Assembly: GCA_964472315.1 (NCBI GenBank)
Contig: CAYYJS010000004.1
Span: 1 to 64,000 of the forward strand
From: CAYYJS01 sp964472315
GTDB lineage: Bacteria > Verrucomicrobiota > Kiritimatiellia > UBA8416
Direction: 5' to 3'
Length of the DNA stretch: 64,000 bases
A program made the position numbers and the translations under genes. Shown in pieces: positions 50,628 through 57,790 of this stretch. The notes under the pieces are model-generated. The model worked only from the letters and a program-made list of their open reading frames with translations. It was not told the origin of the DNA and did not search any database. The stretch's first letter is position 1; each line of letters starts with the position of its first letter.

Positions 50628-51457
50628 ACCGGGTTCTTGACCATCAGCGCATAGCGGTGCCCCGAGGAAAAGAACGCCAGCCAGGGCGCCGCCGTCAGGC
50701 GGGCCTGGCGTCCGGCCGCCAGTTCGGCCAGCCCCCGCCGCGTCATGGTCATCTTGGGCAGCTTCCCGTTCAGCGGCTGTCGCAGGCGGCGAATGACGTT
50801 CTTGATCGATCGATGGTCGAAGTACGTCAGGATAACGAAACGCCGCGATACGCGCAGCAGCTCGTGCACCAGCCGGGCGCGTTCGTCGGCTTTGGGGAGA
50901 TGATGACTCAGCCGGCAGCACACCACGCCGTCCACGCTGTTGTCGCGCAGCGGGATGTTCAGCGCCGATGCCGTCATCCAGACCTGGTTTGCGCCGGGCA
51001 GGGCATTTTCGCGCGCATGCATAACCTGCCCGAGCGCCACGTCGGCTTCGATCAGCTGGTCGGCATGGGCGGCCAGCGCCGGCGAAAGCCGTCCGCCGCC
51101 GCAGGGGAGATCGAGCAGCAGCGAACTCCGGGGCTGACTCCGCAGCAGGCGTTCGAGGAGCCGGAACTCCCGCGCCGTACTCCAGCGCTTGGACAGCTTC
51201 CCCTGGTAGGCGGCATGGTAGCGGGAGGCATGCGCAAGCTCCCGGTAACGGCCTTCGTAGGCCTCGCGTGTCTTCGTGGAAACCGCTTCGTCCGACGCCG
51301 CCCCATCGGCGGACGGCTCGGCCATGGCCAGGATGCCATGGGCGATTCGGTATACGGCCCCGCACGCGGTACAGGTCGCGGCGTCCGCATCGAGCCGGAT
51401 GCTCCCGGCGCACCGGGGACAGACGAGCCGATCGGCCAGGACGGAAATCCCATTCAT
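50624..51457 (-). CDS. SAM-dependent methyltransferase with N-terminal zinc ribbon
   Basis: A 277-residue methyltransferase with a Trm112-like zinc ribbon (C-P-R-C and C-T-A-C at residues 13-36) and motif I L-L-L-D-L-P-C-G-G-G-R-L near residue 107; D-G-V-V-C-C-R-L-S-H-H-L-P lies at motif IV. The usual D of D/E-x-G-x-G is spread as D-L-P-C-G-G-G, a variant in the ubiE/Trm group. AAGGAGA precedes the ATG. Its stop overlaps the kinase start, so they are co-translated and probably act on the same molecule, perhaps a lipid A or polysaccharide acceptor. Confidence 0.82.
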   Translation of the reverse strand: MNGISVLADRLVCPRCAGSIRLDADAATCTACGAVYRIAHGILAMAEPSADGAASDEAVSTKTREAYEGRYRELAHASRYHAAYQGKLSKRWSTAREFRLLERLLRSQPRSSLLLDLPCGGGRLSPALAAHADQLIEADVALGQVMHARENALPGANQVWMTASALNIPLRDNSVDGVVCCRLSHHLPKADERARLVHELLRVSRRFVILTYFDHRSIKNVIRRLRQPLNGKLPKMTMTRRGLAELAAGRQARLTAAPWLAFFSSGHRYALMVKNPV

Positions 51458-51504
51458 GTATGTCGCTCTCCTTCGCTCTCCGTGCACCCGCCGCCGGCGC
51501 ACCG

Positions 51505-53673
51505 TCACTCGTCGAACGCGATGCCGCCCGCGCCTTCGCGCAGCCCATCGGCCCGGCCGCGCAGGGCCGCATATCCCGCCTGCCCGGTGCCGGTCACAAA
51601 GCACCGGCCAAGCCCCGCATGGATTTCCACGGCGTCTTCGCGCGCCGGAAATCGCACGCGCACCGGGCCTTCCGCCATGACGGCCACCAGGCCGTCATGA
51701 TCCGACGCGGTGCGGCCCTCGTCATCGGTCACGCGGATGAGGACGCCGACCGTCTCCCGGGCCGCGGCCGGACAGGCGCACCGCTCGGGTTCGACAACGA
51801 TCCGCGTTCCGCATCCGTGCGGAACCAGCCGCGCCGTTTGCCGCTCGTCCCCGCGCGCGGCCACGATCTCGAGGACGCCGGACGCAAACGGCACGGTCAG
51901 CATCGTATACAGGCTTGCGGGAACCTCCGCAAGCGCCTTCCCGTTCAGGACGGCGGTGAGGCGCGCGGCGTTCGAGAAGACATGCACCTGCCGCGGGCCG
52001 TCCGCCGCGCGCTCGGACCAGTCGCCGTGGACGGCGACGAACAGCGCGCGCGCGGTCCGGGCCTGCATGTAGGACGCCGATAGCTTCGGCAGGCGCCAGG
52101 CGTCCACCAGTCCCGACTGGCGGCGCCGGCGACCCTTGCGCTGGCTGGCATAGTCGGCATGGCACCACAAGGCGTAACCGGCCACGAAGGGCCGCGCCTC
52201 GATCAGCGCCAGGTCGTGCTCCCATCGGGCAATCTGCTTCAACTCGGCCGGCACGTCGCCGCGTCGCGTGTAGGCGCAGTTGCCAATCTCGCTGATGACG
52301 ATCCGGCCGTCCCGGCTCCAGGCATGCGCGTCGTCGAGACGGTCCAGTTCGTAGTTGATACCCAGTACGTCCGTCGACTGCAGCGTGCGCCAGCGGACGC
52401 CCCGATGCAGATGGTTCTCCGCATAGACCGTGGCGCGCGCGGGGTCCAGGGCCGCGACGATGCTTCCCATCGTACGAAAGGCCAGGCGCGAACGCGATTC
52501 GTTGCCGAACCCCCACAGGACGATCGACGGGTGATTCCGGTCGCGCAGGATCATCGCCCGAAGCTGCCGGCAGGCCGCGCGCGCCCAGGGTCCCGGCCGC
52601 ACGCTCTTCCACGAAGCGATCTCGGCATAGACGAGGAGGCCTTCCTCGTCACACGCATCCAGAAAGGACGGATGTTGCGGATAGTGCGAAAGCCGCACGA
52701 AATTGAGGCCGATCGCGCGGATCTGGCGGGCGTCGGCGCGGTGCAGTTCGGGGGGCATGGCATTGCCGAAGCCGGGCATGGAGGCATGCCGGTTGACGCC
52801 CTGCAGGAACACGCGGTTCCCGTTCAGGAAGAAGCCGCGGTCACCGTCGAAAACCGCCTCCCTCGCGCCGAAGCGGACGGCTGTCGCATCGACGGTCCGC
52901 CCGTCGACGCGCAGTTCGCAACGCGCCTCGTAGAGGTTGGGGCGATCGAGGTCCCAAACCTCCGGATGCTCCAACGGCAGCTCAAGCGCGATGCGCGGCG
53001 CCTGACCCGATGGCACCACGATCGCCTCGCTCTCCCGGGCGGCGACGACGCCCCGCCGCGGCGACACGATCGAGACCGCCAACCGCACCGTGCCCGCCGT
53101 GTCACGCGTGTTCCGGACCGTGACGGCCACGCTCACCCGCGCCTGCGCGGTCGACGTCCCGCTGCACGTGACCTGCGGGCTCCGATCGTCCAGGTGAAGC
53201 CCCGGCAGTCGAACCAGCCACAGGCCTCCCGCCAAACCGCCGTGAAGCAGAAAGTCGGGGTCCGCCTTGCCCGGCAGCACGTAGCGCCTGTACGCATTGG
53301 AGAGACGCAGCGCGATGGTCTGAAGGCGCCCTGGACGGATGTGACGGGTCACATCCTCCCGGAGCCCCAGATAGTTGCCGTCCACGCGACACACACGCCG
53401 GTCGTCGACCCACAGACGGCCGACGCCATAGAAGCCTTCCGAGCGCAGTTCCCAGCGATCCTCGCGGTCCGTTTGGACGGCGGCGGGCAGCTCGAACGAC
53501 CGGGCGTACGTGGCCGTGCCCTGGCGGTACGCGACGCCGACCTGGAAGGTGTCGCGGTCGTTCCAGCAATGCGGCAGCTCCACGTCGCGCGCCTCCGCGG
53601 ACCACGCGGGACGGAACGACCAGCCGTCGTTCAGCGACACCAGATGCCGTCCGCCGTCGTCCGTGGGCTCCAT
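51505..53673 (-). CDS. Glycoside hydrolase family 2 protein
   Basis: A 722-residue enzyme with the GH2 layout: sugar-binding domain (1-165), Ig-like domain (about 167-270), TIM barrel (280-560), and a C-terminal beta region. The acid/base is Glu392 in G-F-G-N-E-S-R and the nucleophile Glu462 in V-I-S-E-I-G-N. L-Q-G-V-N-R-H is conserved. No signal peptide, so cytoplasmic or exported by another route. Could be a beta-galactosidase, -glucuronidase or -mannosidase; not decidable. ATG at 53673 with GGGAGAG upstream. It lies 43 bases after the wrbA stop, same strand. Confidence 0.88.
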   Translation of the reverse strand: MEPTDDGGRHLVSLNDGWSFRPAWSAEARDVELPHCWNDRDTFQVGVAYRQGTATYARSFELPAAVQTDREDRWELRSEGFYGVGRLWVDDRRVCRVDGNYLGLREDVTRHIRPGRLQTIALRLSNAYRRYVLPGKADPDFLLHGGLAGGLWLVRLPGLHLDDRSPQVTCSGTSTAQARVSVAVTVRNTRDTAGTVRLAVSIVSPRRGVVAARESEAIVVPSGQAPRIALELPLEHPEVWDLDRPNLYEARCELRVDGRTVDATAVRFGAREAVFDGDRGFFLNGNRVFLQGVNRHASMPGFGNAMPPELHRADARQIRAIGLNFVRLSHYPQHPSFLDACDEEGLLVYAEIASWKSVRPGPWARAACRQLRAMILRDRNHPSIVLWGFGNESRSRLAFRTMGSIVAALDPARATVYAENHLHRGVRWRTLQSTDVLGINYELDRLDDAHAWSRDGRIVISEIGNCAYTRRGDVPAELKQIARWEHDLALIEARPFVAGYALWCHADYASQRKGRRRRQSGLVDAWRLPKLSASYMQARTARALFVAVHGDWSERAADGPRQVHVFSNAARLTAVLNGKALAEVPASLYTMLTVPFASGVLEIVAARGDERQTARLVPHGCGTRIVVEPERCACPAAARETVGVLIRVTDDEGRTASDHDGLVAVMAEGPVRVRFPAREDAVEIHAGLGRCFVTGTGQAGYAALRGRADGLREGAGGIAFDE

Positions 53674-53716
53674 GCCATGAACTCTCCCGTCAGTCGCGCG
53701 CCCGCCGCCGGGGAGG

Positions 53717-54331
53717 CTACCCGCGCAGCTTCAACGTCGTCTCCGCGATACGCCGCCCCAGGGCGCGCGCGATTTCAAGATCCTCCGCGGCCGGCGAAAG
53801 CTCGCCGCGCGCCCCGGCCAGCGTGCTTGCACCGTAGGGCGTCCCGCCGCGTGCGGCCGTGTGAATCATCCCCGCCGTGGAGTACGGCACGCCGACAACG
53901 ACCATACCCAGGTGCAGCAGCGGCACCATCATCGTCAGACAGGTCGTCTCCTGACCGCCATGCGTCGAGGCCGTCGACGTGAACACGCCGGCCGGCTTGC
54001 CTTCGAGCTCGCCGTTCAGCCAGAGCGAAGCGGTCGAGTCGATCAACTGCTTCATCTGCGCCGCCATGTTCCCGTAACGCGTCGGCGAACCGAACACGAT
54101 GCCGTCAGCCGCGCGCAGGTCGTCGAGCGTACAGACCGGGATGTCGTTCTGTTGCTCGCGCAGGCGGCACAGCGGCTCCTGATCCTGGGTCTTGCGGAGC
54201 ACCTCCTCGAATTCCTGGACGCGACGCAGCACGGGTTCGATACCGTTCACCGAACGGACGCCTTCCTCCACCGCCCGCGCCAGTTGCCATGTGTGTCCGT
54301 ACAACGAATAGTAGACGACCAGTACCTTCAT
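53717..54331 (-). CDS. wrbA: NAD(P)H:quinone oxidoreductase WrbA
   Basis: A 204-residue flavodoxin-like FMN enzyme that reduces quinones by two electrons. V-V-Y-Y-S-L-Y-G-H-T (residues 5-14) binds the FMN phosphate; G-S-P-T-R-Y-G-N-M-A-A-Q-M-K at about 80-93 and T-S-T-A-S-T-H-G-G-Q-E-T-T at about 117-129 complete the site. The length matches the family (about 200). The ATG at 54331 is chosen since the flavodoxin fold begins at residue 2; GAGGAT lies upstream. Confidence 0.95.
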   Translation of the reverse strand: MKVLVVYYSLYGHTWQLARAVEEGVRSVNGIEPVLRRVQEFEEVLRKTQDQEPLCRLREQQNDIPVCTLDDLRAADGIVFGSPTRYGNMAAQMKQLIDSTASLWLNGELEGKPAGVFTSTASTHGGQETTCLTMMVPLLHLGMVVVGVPYSTAGMIHTAARGGTPYGASTLAGARGELSPAAEDLEIARALGRRIAETTLKLRG

Positions 54332-54554
54332 GCGTATCCTCGCTTCCTGTTTCGGTGCTCCGTCCGATGCCCGTAACGCGGTCACTTTACGGCACGCGAC
54401 GCCGCCAATGGAAGCACCAATGGCGCGATGGATGAACCATTCGCGCCGCGGCGACGATTACCATGACGGCAACACGTTCCGGCGCGGCGCCGGAACCGGG
54501 CCAACACGCGATGGGGCGGCGATACGCCCCGAGAGCGGAAGAGGAGACGAGACG
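54332..54554. promoter_or_regulatory. Divergent intergenic region
   Basis: 223 bases between wrbA (minus) and the secreted toroid gene (plus). It must contain both promoters; I could not assign a clear -35/-10 pair. Confidence 0.35.
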
Positions 54555-55730
54555 ATGATTGGCAACCGGATGACGCGAACGATGGGCTTGCGGCGCTTGA
54601 GCGGCGCCGTGGTCGCGCTGGCGATGGCGGCGGCGTGCGCCCGCAGCGGCGATGTCGAGAAGGATGCCGCCGCGACGATGAGGCGCGGGCTCGACTGGCT
54701 CAAGGCGACCCAGAACGAGGATGGCTCATGGTCGAACCCGAACTATCCGGCCATGACCGCGCTGGGGCTCTTGGCCTTCACGCGCGGCGATCATCCGTCC
54801 CGAAGCGAGGTCTGTGCGCGCGCCGCCGCCTTCATCGCACGGTTTGCGCAGGCCGATGGCGGCATCTACAAGCCGGCTTCGGGTGGACGCGGCAGCGGCG
54901 GCTTGTCCACGTACAACACCGCCATCTGCATGATCGCGCTGCATGCGTACGATGCCGCCGCCTACACCCCCATCCTTCTCAAAGCCCGCGATTTCATGGC
55001 GGGCAGCCAGTTGCGGGGCGGGTCCGACGGCGCCGGCGGATTCGGCTACGACCGCCCCGAAGTGCCCGCGGCGGACGGCGCGGCGGCGCGGCGCGGTCCG
55101 CCGAATCGGGCGGACTTGAGCAACACCGGATGGAGTCTGATGGCCATGCGACAGACCCAGGCGCTGGAAGACCTGCGACCGGCCGGCGCCGCACGCGCCG
55201 AGTTGGACTGGTCCGCCGCCCTGACGTTCGTCGACCGGCTCCAGTCGCGCGACGAGGGTGACACGGAGAACTACGGCGGCTTCGCCTACGAAGCGGGCGG
55301 CGAACGCGGCGAGGCGGCGACGGCGGCGGACGGCACGGTCAAACTGCGCGGGTTCGGCAGCATGACCTACGCGGGGCTGGAGTCGATGATTTACGCGCAG
55401 GTCAACCGCACCGACCCACGCGTACGCTCCGCCCTGGCCTGGGCCGCGCGGCACTGGTCGGTCGACGAGAACCCCGGCATGGGGCAGAAGGGGCTCTTCT
55501 ACTACTACACCATCATGGCCAAGGCACTGAGCCTGTCCGGCTCCGATACCCTCAAAAGGCCCGACGGCAAGACCATCGCCTGGAAGCAGGAATTGGTAAC
55601 CAAACTCGGCGCCATCCAGAAGGCTGACGGAAGCTGGATCAACGCCGACAACCAGTTTTGGGAAGGCGACGCGACGCTCGTCACCGCCTACGCGATCCTC
55701 ACCCTCGAGTACGCGCTCGGTCTACCTTGA
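54555..55730 (+). CDS. Exported squalene-cyclase-like (alpha/alpha toroid) repeat protein
   Basis: A 391-residue protein with an N-terminal signal (G-A-V-V-A-L-A-M-A-A-A-C, possibly a lipoprotein with Cys28). From residue 38 to the end it is a toroid of the prenyltransferase/squalene-cyclase kind: G-L-D-W-L-K-A-T-Q-N-E-D-G-S-W, A-A-F-I-A-R-F-A-Q-A-D-G-G, L-G-A-I-Q-K-A-D-G-S-W. There is no TM or Pro-rich linker, so it lacks the anchor of the protein in the ExbBD operon but shares its fold and motif spacing. No catalytic acid motif seen. GAGGAGACG precedes the ATG. Role unknown. Confidence 0.82.
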   Translation: MIGNRMTRTMGLRRLSGAVVALAMAAACARSGDVEKDAAATMRRGLDWLKATQNEDGSWSNPNYPAMTALGLLAFTRGDHPSRSEVCARAAAFIARFAQADGGIYKPASGGRGSGGLSTYNTAICMIALHAYDAAAYTPILLKARDFMAGSQLRGGSDGAGGFGYDRPEVPAADGAAARRGPPNRADLSNTGWSLMAMRQTQALEDLRPAGAARAELDWSAALTFVDRLQSRDEGDTENYGGFAYEAGGERGEAATAADGTVKLRGFGSMTYAGLESMIYAQVNRTDPRVRSALAWAARHWSVDENPGMGQKGLFYYYTIMAKALSLSGSDTLKRPDGKTIAWKQELVTKLGAIQKADGSWINADNQFWEGDATLVTAYAILTLEYALGLP

Positions 55731-55918
55731 GCCGGAGAAGACAATTTCCAGCCACTCCCCCCTTCAAAATCCGACTTCTCTACCACCTGAATGTTGATAG
55801 AGGTGTTCGTACTGTTGAGCACGAAATTTCCCTCCCATGATCGGACCGAGCCTGTCATCGGCTGGGCCATAGCCGAAGTCGTCAGGAGGAGCATCCCTAT
55901 GGCTATGGTCATCTTCAT
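55688..55918 (-). CDS. Possible small exported protein
   Basis: A 76-residue ORF with a convincing signal peptide (K-M-T-I-A-I-G-M-L-L-L-T-T-S-A-M-A, cleavage after A-M-A) and a short mature part with Asn/Ser (L-N-S-T-N-T-S-I-N-I-Q). There is no clear ribosome site. Its last 43 bases overlap the toroid gene on the other strand, so either the end is a decayed remnant or the two convergent genes truly overlap. Base composition is less GC-rich than neighbours. Confidence 0.42.
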   Translation of the reverse strand: MKMTIAIGMLLLTTSAMAQPMTGSVRSWEGNFVLNSTNTSINIQVVEKSDFEGGSGWKLSSPAQGRPSAYSRVRIA

Positions 55919-55995
55919 TTCGTCAGGCACACAACCGTCTGCAAGTCTGCCTCGGAGCGAAGCGGAGTAGACAGCACTTGCTGGTTGTGTGCCGG

Positions 55996-56295
55996 TCATC
56001 TGTAGGCGTCCTTTCGATCATCCACCGTCAGCATGAACACGATTCTCTCGTCCTCGTCCACGGAGTAAAAGAGGCGATAGGGGCCGATTCGGTAGCGCCA
56101 TGTCTCGGGCGTGTATCCCTGCAACTTGCGTATGTTGGGGCCGAAGTATGGCCCGTGGCGCAACTGTGGGTAGACGTAAGTCTCGAGTTTCTTCGGCAAG
56201 AAGCGGGGCGGTCCCAAGCGGGCCAATGCCTTCTTGAACTCGTCGGCCTCGAAGACTTTGAAATCAGACAAATGTCCCGCGACGGCGCTTGGCAT
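55996..56295 (-). CDS. RelE/ParE-family toxin
   Basis: A 99-residue toxin. The C-terminal core W-R-Y-R-I-G-P-Y-R-L-F-Y-S-V-D and L-T-V-D-D-R-K-D-A-Y-R is typical of RelE-superfamily mRNA interferases or gyrase poisons. ATG at 56295 (GAGGG upstream) overlaps the antitoxin end by 32 bases, as usual for type II modules. The mechanism (ribosome-dependent cleavage or gyrase) is not decidable. Confidence 0.87.
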   Translation of the reverse strand: MPSAVAGHLSDFKVFEADEFKKALARLGPPRFLPKKLETYVYPQLRHGPYFGPNIRKLQGYTPETWRYRIGPYRLFYSVDEDERIVFMLTVDDRKDAYR

Positions 56296-56503
56296 CCTGA
56301 TGCCCTCGTTTCAGGCTCTGGTTGAGTTCCACATTCCCCCGAATCTCGGCCATCTCGAACTCGTCCGCGGTTTCGTGTTCGCGCACGAAGCGCATCACGG
56401 CTGTCTCGATGAAGTTGGAGATCGGTCGGTTTTCCCGTTCGGCGACATCCTTGAACAGGCGATAGACCGGCTCGTCCAGTCGCAATGTCACTGTCTTAGA
56501 CAT
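56264..56503 (-). CDS. Ribbon-helix-helix antitoxin
   Basis: A 79-residue antitoxin with an N-terminal RHH fold (S-K-T-V-T-L-R-L-D-E-P-V-Y-R-L-F-K-D, then R-P-I-S-N-F-I-E-T-A-V) that binds the operator and a charged C-terminal tail that should wrap the toxin. ATG at 56503 has GAGGAGGT upstream; a longer start would begin before it. First gene of the module. Confidence 0.87.
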   Translation of the reverse strand: MSKTVTLRLDEPVYRLFKDVAERENRPISNFIETAVMRFVREHETADEFEMAEIRGNVELNQSLKRGHQDAKRRRGTFV

Positions 56504-56534
56504 GAATACCTCCTCTGACATCGATTGACGCCAT

Positions 56535-56564
56535 TAGAATACGATAGAATACATCCGGCGGCAA
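56535..56564 (-). promoter_or_regulatory. Promoter and direct-repeat operator of the toxin-antitoxin module
   Basis: Minus-strand TTGCCG (-35, 56559-56564) and TATTCT (-10, 56536-56541), spacer 17. Within it, the 8-base sequence TAGAATAC occurs twice (56535-56542 and 56545-56552), 10 bases apart, one helical turn, placing two copies on one DNA face, as RHH repressors require. Confidence 0.6.
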
Positions 56565-56638
56565 CCCAATTCTCTCGCCGAACGGTGCTCTTGAACCGCG
56601 GCGAGCGTGCGAGCCGTCGTGTTCCAAGAGCTGGTACG

Positions 56639-56893
56639 CTACCGATATATTTCCCTTCGGTGGCCAACGGTGACGACAAGAATCAGTAACTTGTCATCAT
56701 GAATCTCATAGATGACCCGGTACGATCCTATTCGAATACGCCAACCGGGACGGCCTGAAAGCTTTCTGCAACCGACGGGACGTGGGGCATCCGCCAACTC
56801 CATGATAACAGCAACAATGCGGTCTCGATCGACCTGTGTTATCTGAGCGAGTTACTTTTGGGCTGTTCTTAGGATTTCAAGCCCGTAGCCCAT
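56639..56893 (-). pseudogene. RelE-family toxin pseudogene with an in-frame stop
   Basis: An 85-codon frame reads M-G-Y-G-L-E-I-L-R-T-A-Q-K then TAA (56852-56854) then L-A-Q-I-T-Q-V-D-R-D-R-I-V. It ends P-G-W-R-I-R-I-G-S-Y-R-V-I-Y-E-I and V-G-H-R-R-E-I-Y-R, the RelE toxin core. The stop falls where related toxins have Glu or Asp before L-A-x-I, so a single G-to-T change (GAA to TAA) explains it. Its antitoxin is not found upstream. The rest of the frame is intact, so the mutation is probably recent. Confidence 0.8.
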
Positions 56894-56999
56894 GCGCCGA
56901 TTCCGAGGCGGATCTCCCGGACGGCCTGCTCAAGCGGTCAATTGCCCGTGCTGTCGGGGATGCGACTTCGTTGTCGGTGGACCAACGGGAGTTTCGGAT

Positions 57000-57422
57000 A
57001 TGATTCAGAAGATTTTGCGGGGATTCGGTGTGGCGGCGTTGTTGCTTTCCGCCGTGATGTGGGTCGGGATGGGTTGCGAGGGCGATGGCGACTCGGCCGG
57101 CAACAGCACTGACAACAGCGCATTTGTCGGCACGTGGGCGATCTATGACCAAACGGCCGGTCCGGGCGTACGGCCGTGGTATGTCACCTTCCGCGCGGAC
57201 GGCACCTGGTTCTTTTCCGACGCGGCGGGCGGCCCGCCGGACGATAGCGGCGTGAAGACCTACACGGTGTCCAATGGTCGTCTGGTTGGCGCTTTCACCA
57301 ACCCGCACGCGGGTGATGGTCATATCGAAGCCACCATCACAGGCAACACCATGCAGTTGAACTTCATCGAACACTGGCACGATCCGTATGTGGTGATCCC
57401 GTTCTCGGGAACCAAGGTGTAG
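57000..57422 (+). CDS. Small lipocalin-like lipoprotein
   Basis: A 140-residue predicted lipoprotein: hydrophobic signal ending V-G-M-G-C, then a Ser/Asp-rich spacer and a domain of about 95 residues starting F-V-G-T-W-A-I-Y-D-Q, W-Y-V-T-F-R-A-D-G-T-W-F-F-S-D-A, ending F-I-E-H-W-H-D-P-Y-V-V-I-P-F-S-G-T-K-V. The G-T-W opening and beta pattern suggest a small barrel like lipocalin-type lipid-binding proteins. GGGAG precedes the ATG. A strong terminator lies 124 bases downstream. Ligand unknown. Confidence 0.78.
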   Translation: MIQKILRGFGVAALLLSAVMWVGMGCEGDGDSAGNSTDNSAFVGTWAIYDQTAGPGVRPWYVTFRADGTWFFSDAAGGPPDDSGVKTYTVSNGRLVGAFTNPHAGDGHIEATITGNTMQLNFIEHWHDPYVVIPFSGTKV

Positions 57423-57545
57423 TCGCGGCAAGCGGAGCGCCGGTTCAGGGCTCCAGCCAAGCTCGTCGTGGACACGCTCAGGTTGCTTCGGCAGCCCATT
57501 CTCCTCGTATCCCCGCTCCCTCCGACACGGTAGTCGGGTCGCACT
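57423..57545. other. Non-coding gap before the terminator
   Basis: 123 bases with no ORF that has a credible start and signal. I see nothing beyond the 3' untranslated region leading into the terminator. Confidence 0.5.
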
Positions 57546-57582
57546 GACCGCGGTGGCATCGCCATCGCGGTCGGACTTTTTT
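57546..57582 (+). terminator. Rho-independent terminator after the small lipoprotein gene
   Basis: A 12-bp stem GACCGCGGTGGC / GCCATCGCGGTC (one G-T pair) with an ATC loop, then GGACTTTTTT. Plus-strand orientation, so it ends the lipoprotein transcript. Confidence 0.9.
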
Positions 57583-57615
57583 CCGGAACAAGTTGCCCGG
57601 CGCAAACGTCTATAG

Positions 57616-57684
57616 GGCATGTCGAGGGGTGCCGCGAGTGCCATACCGGCCCGTGAAGGGTTGCCGTGAATGGTTCGACATGCC
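57616..57684. promoter_or_regulatory. Ten-bp inverted repeat before the giant protein gene
   Basis: GGCATGTCGA (57616-57625) and TCGACATGCC (57675-57684) are perfect inverted repeats 49 bases apart. The right copy covers the -35 of the promoter below. They could be two operator half-sites or a long stem. Confidence 0.5.
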
Positions 57685-57702
57685 TTTCGGAACTGCTATA
57701 AA
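57675..57702 (+). promoter_or_regulatory. Candidate sigma-70 promoter of the giant protein gene
   Basis: TCGACA (-35), spacer 16, TATAAA (-10), about 89 bases before the ATG. Confidence 0.5.
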
Positions 57703-57790
57703 CAGGCAGGAATCCATGGGACACGGAGGCAGACGGGGCGGCGGCGGTTCCGGACGCGATGACGATGTGAGTTTACGGAGGAGGACTGCG

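Noticed and set aside
48987..51572. An 861-residue version of the tandem kinase
   Set aside because: The extra N-terminal 315 residues overlap the methyltransferase gene in another frame and look random. The ATGA overlap at 50624-50627 gives the true start.
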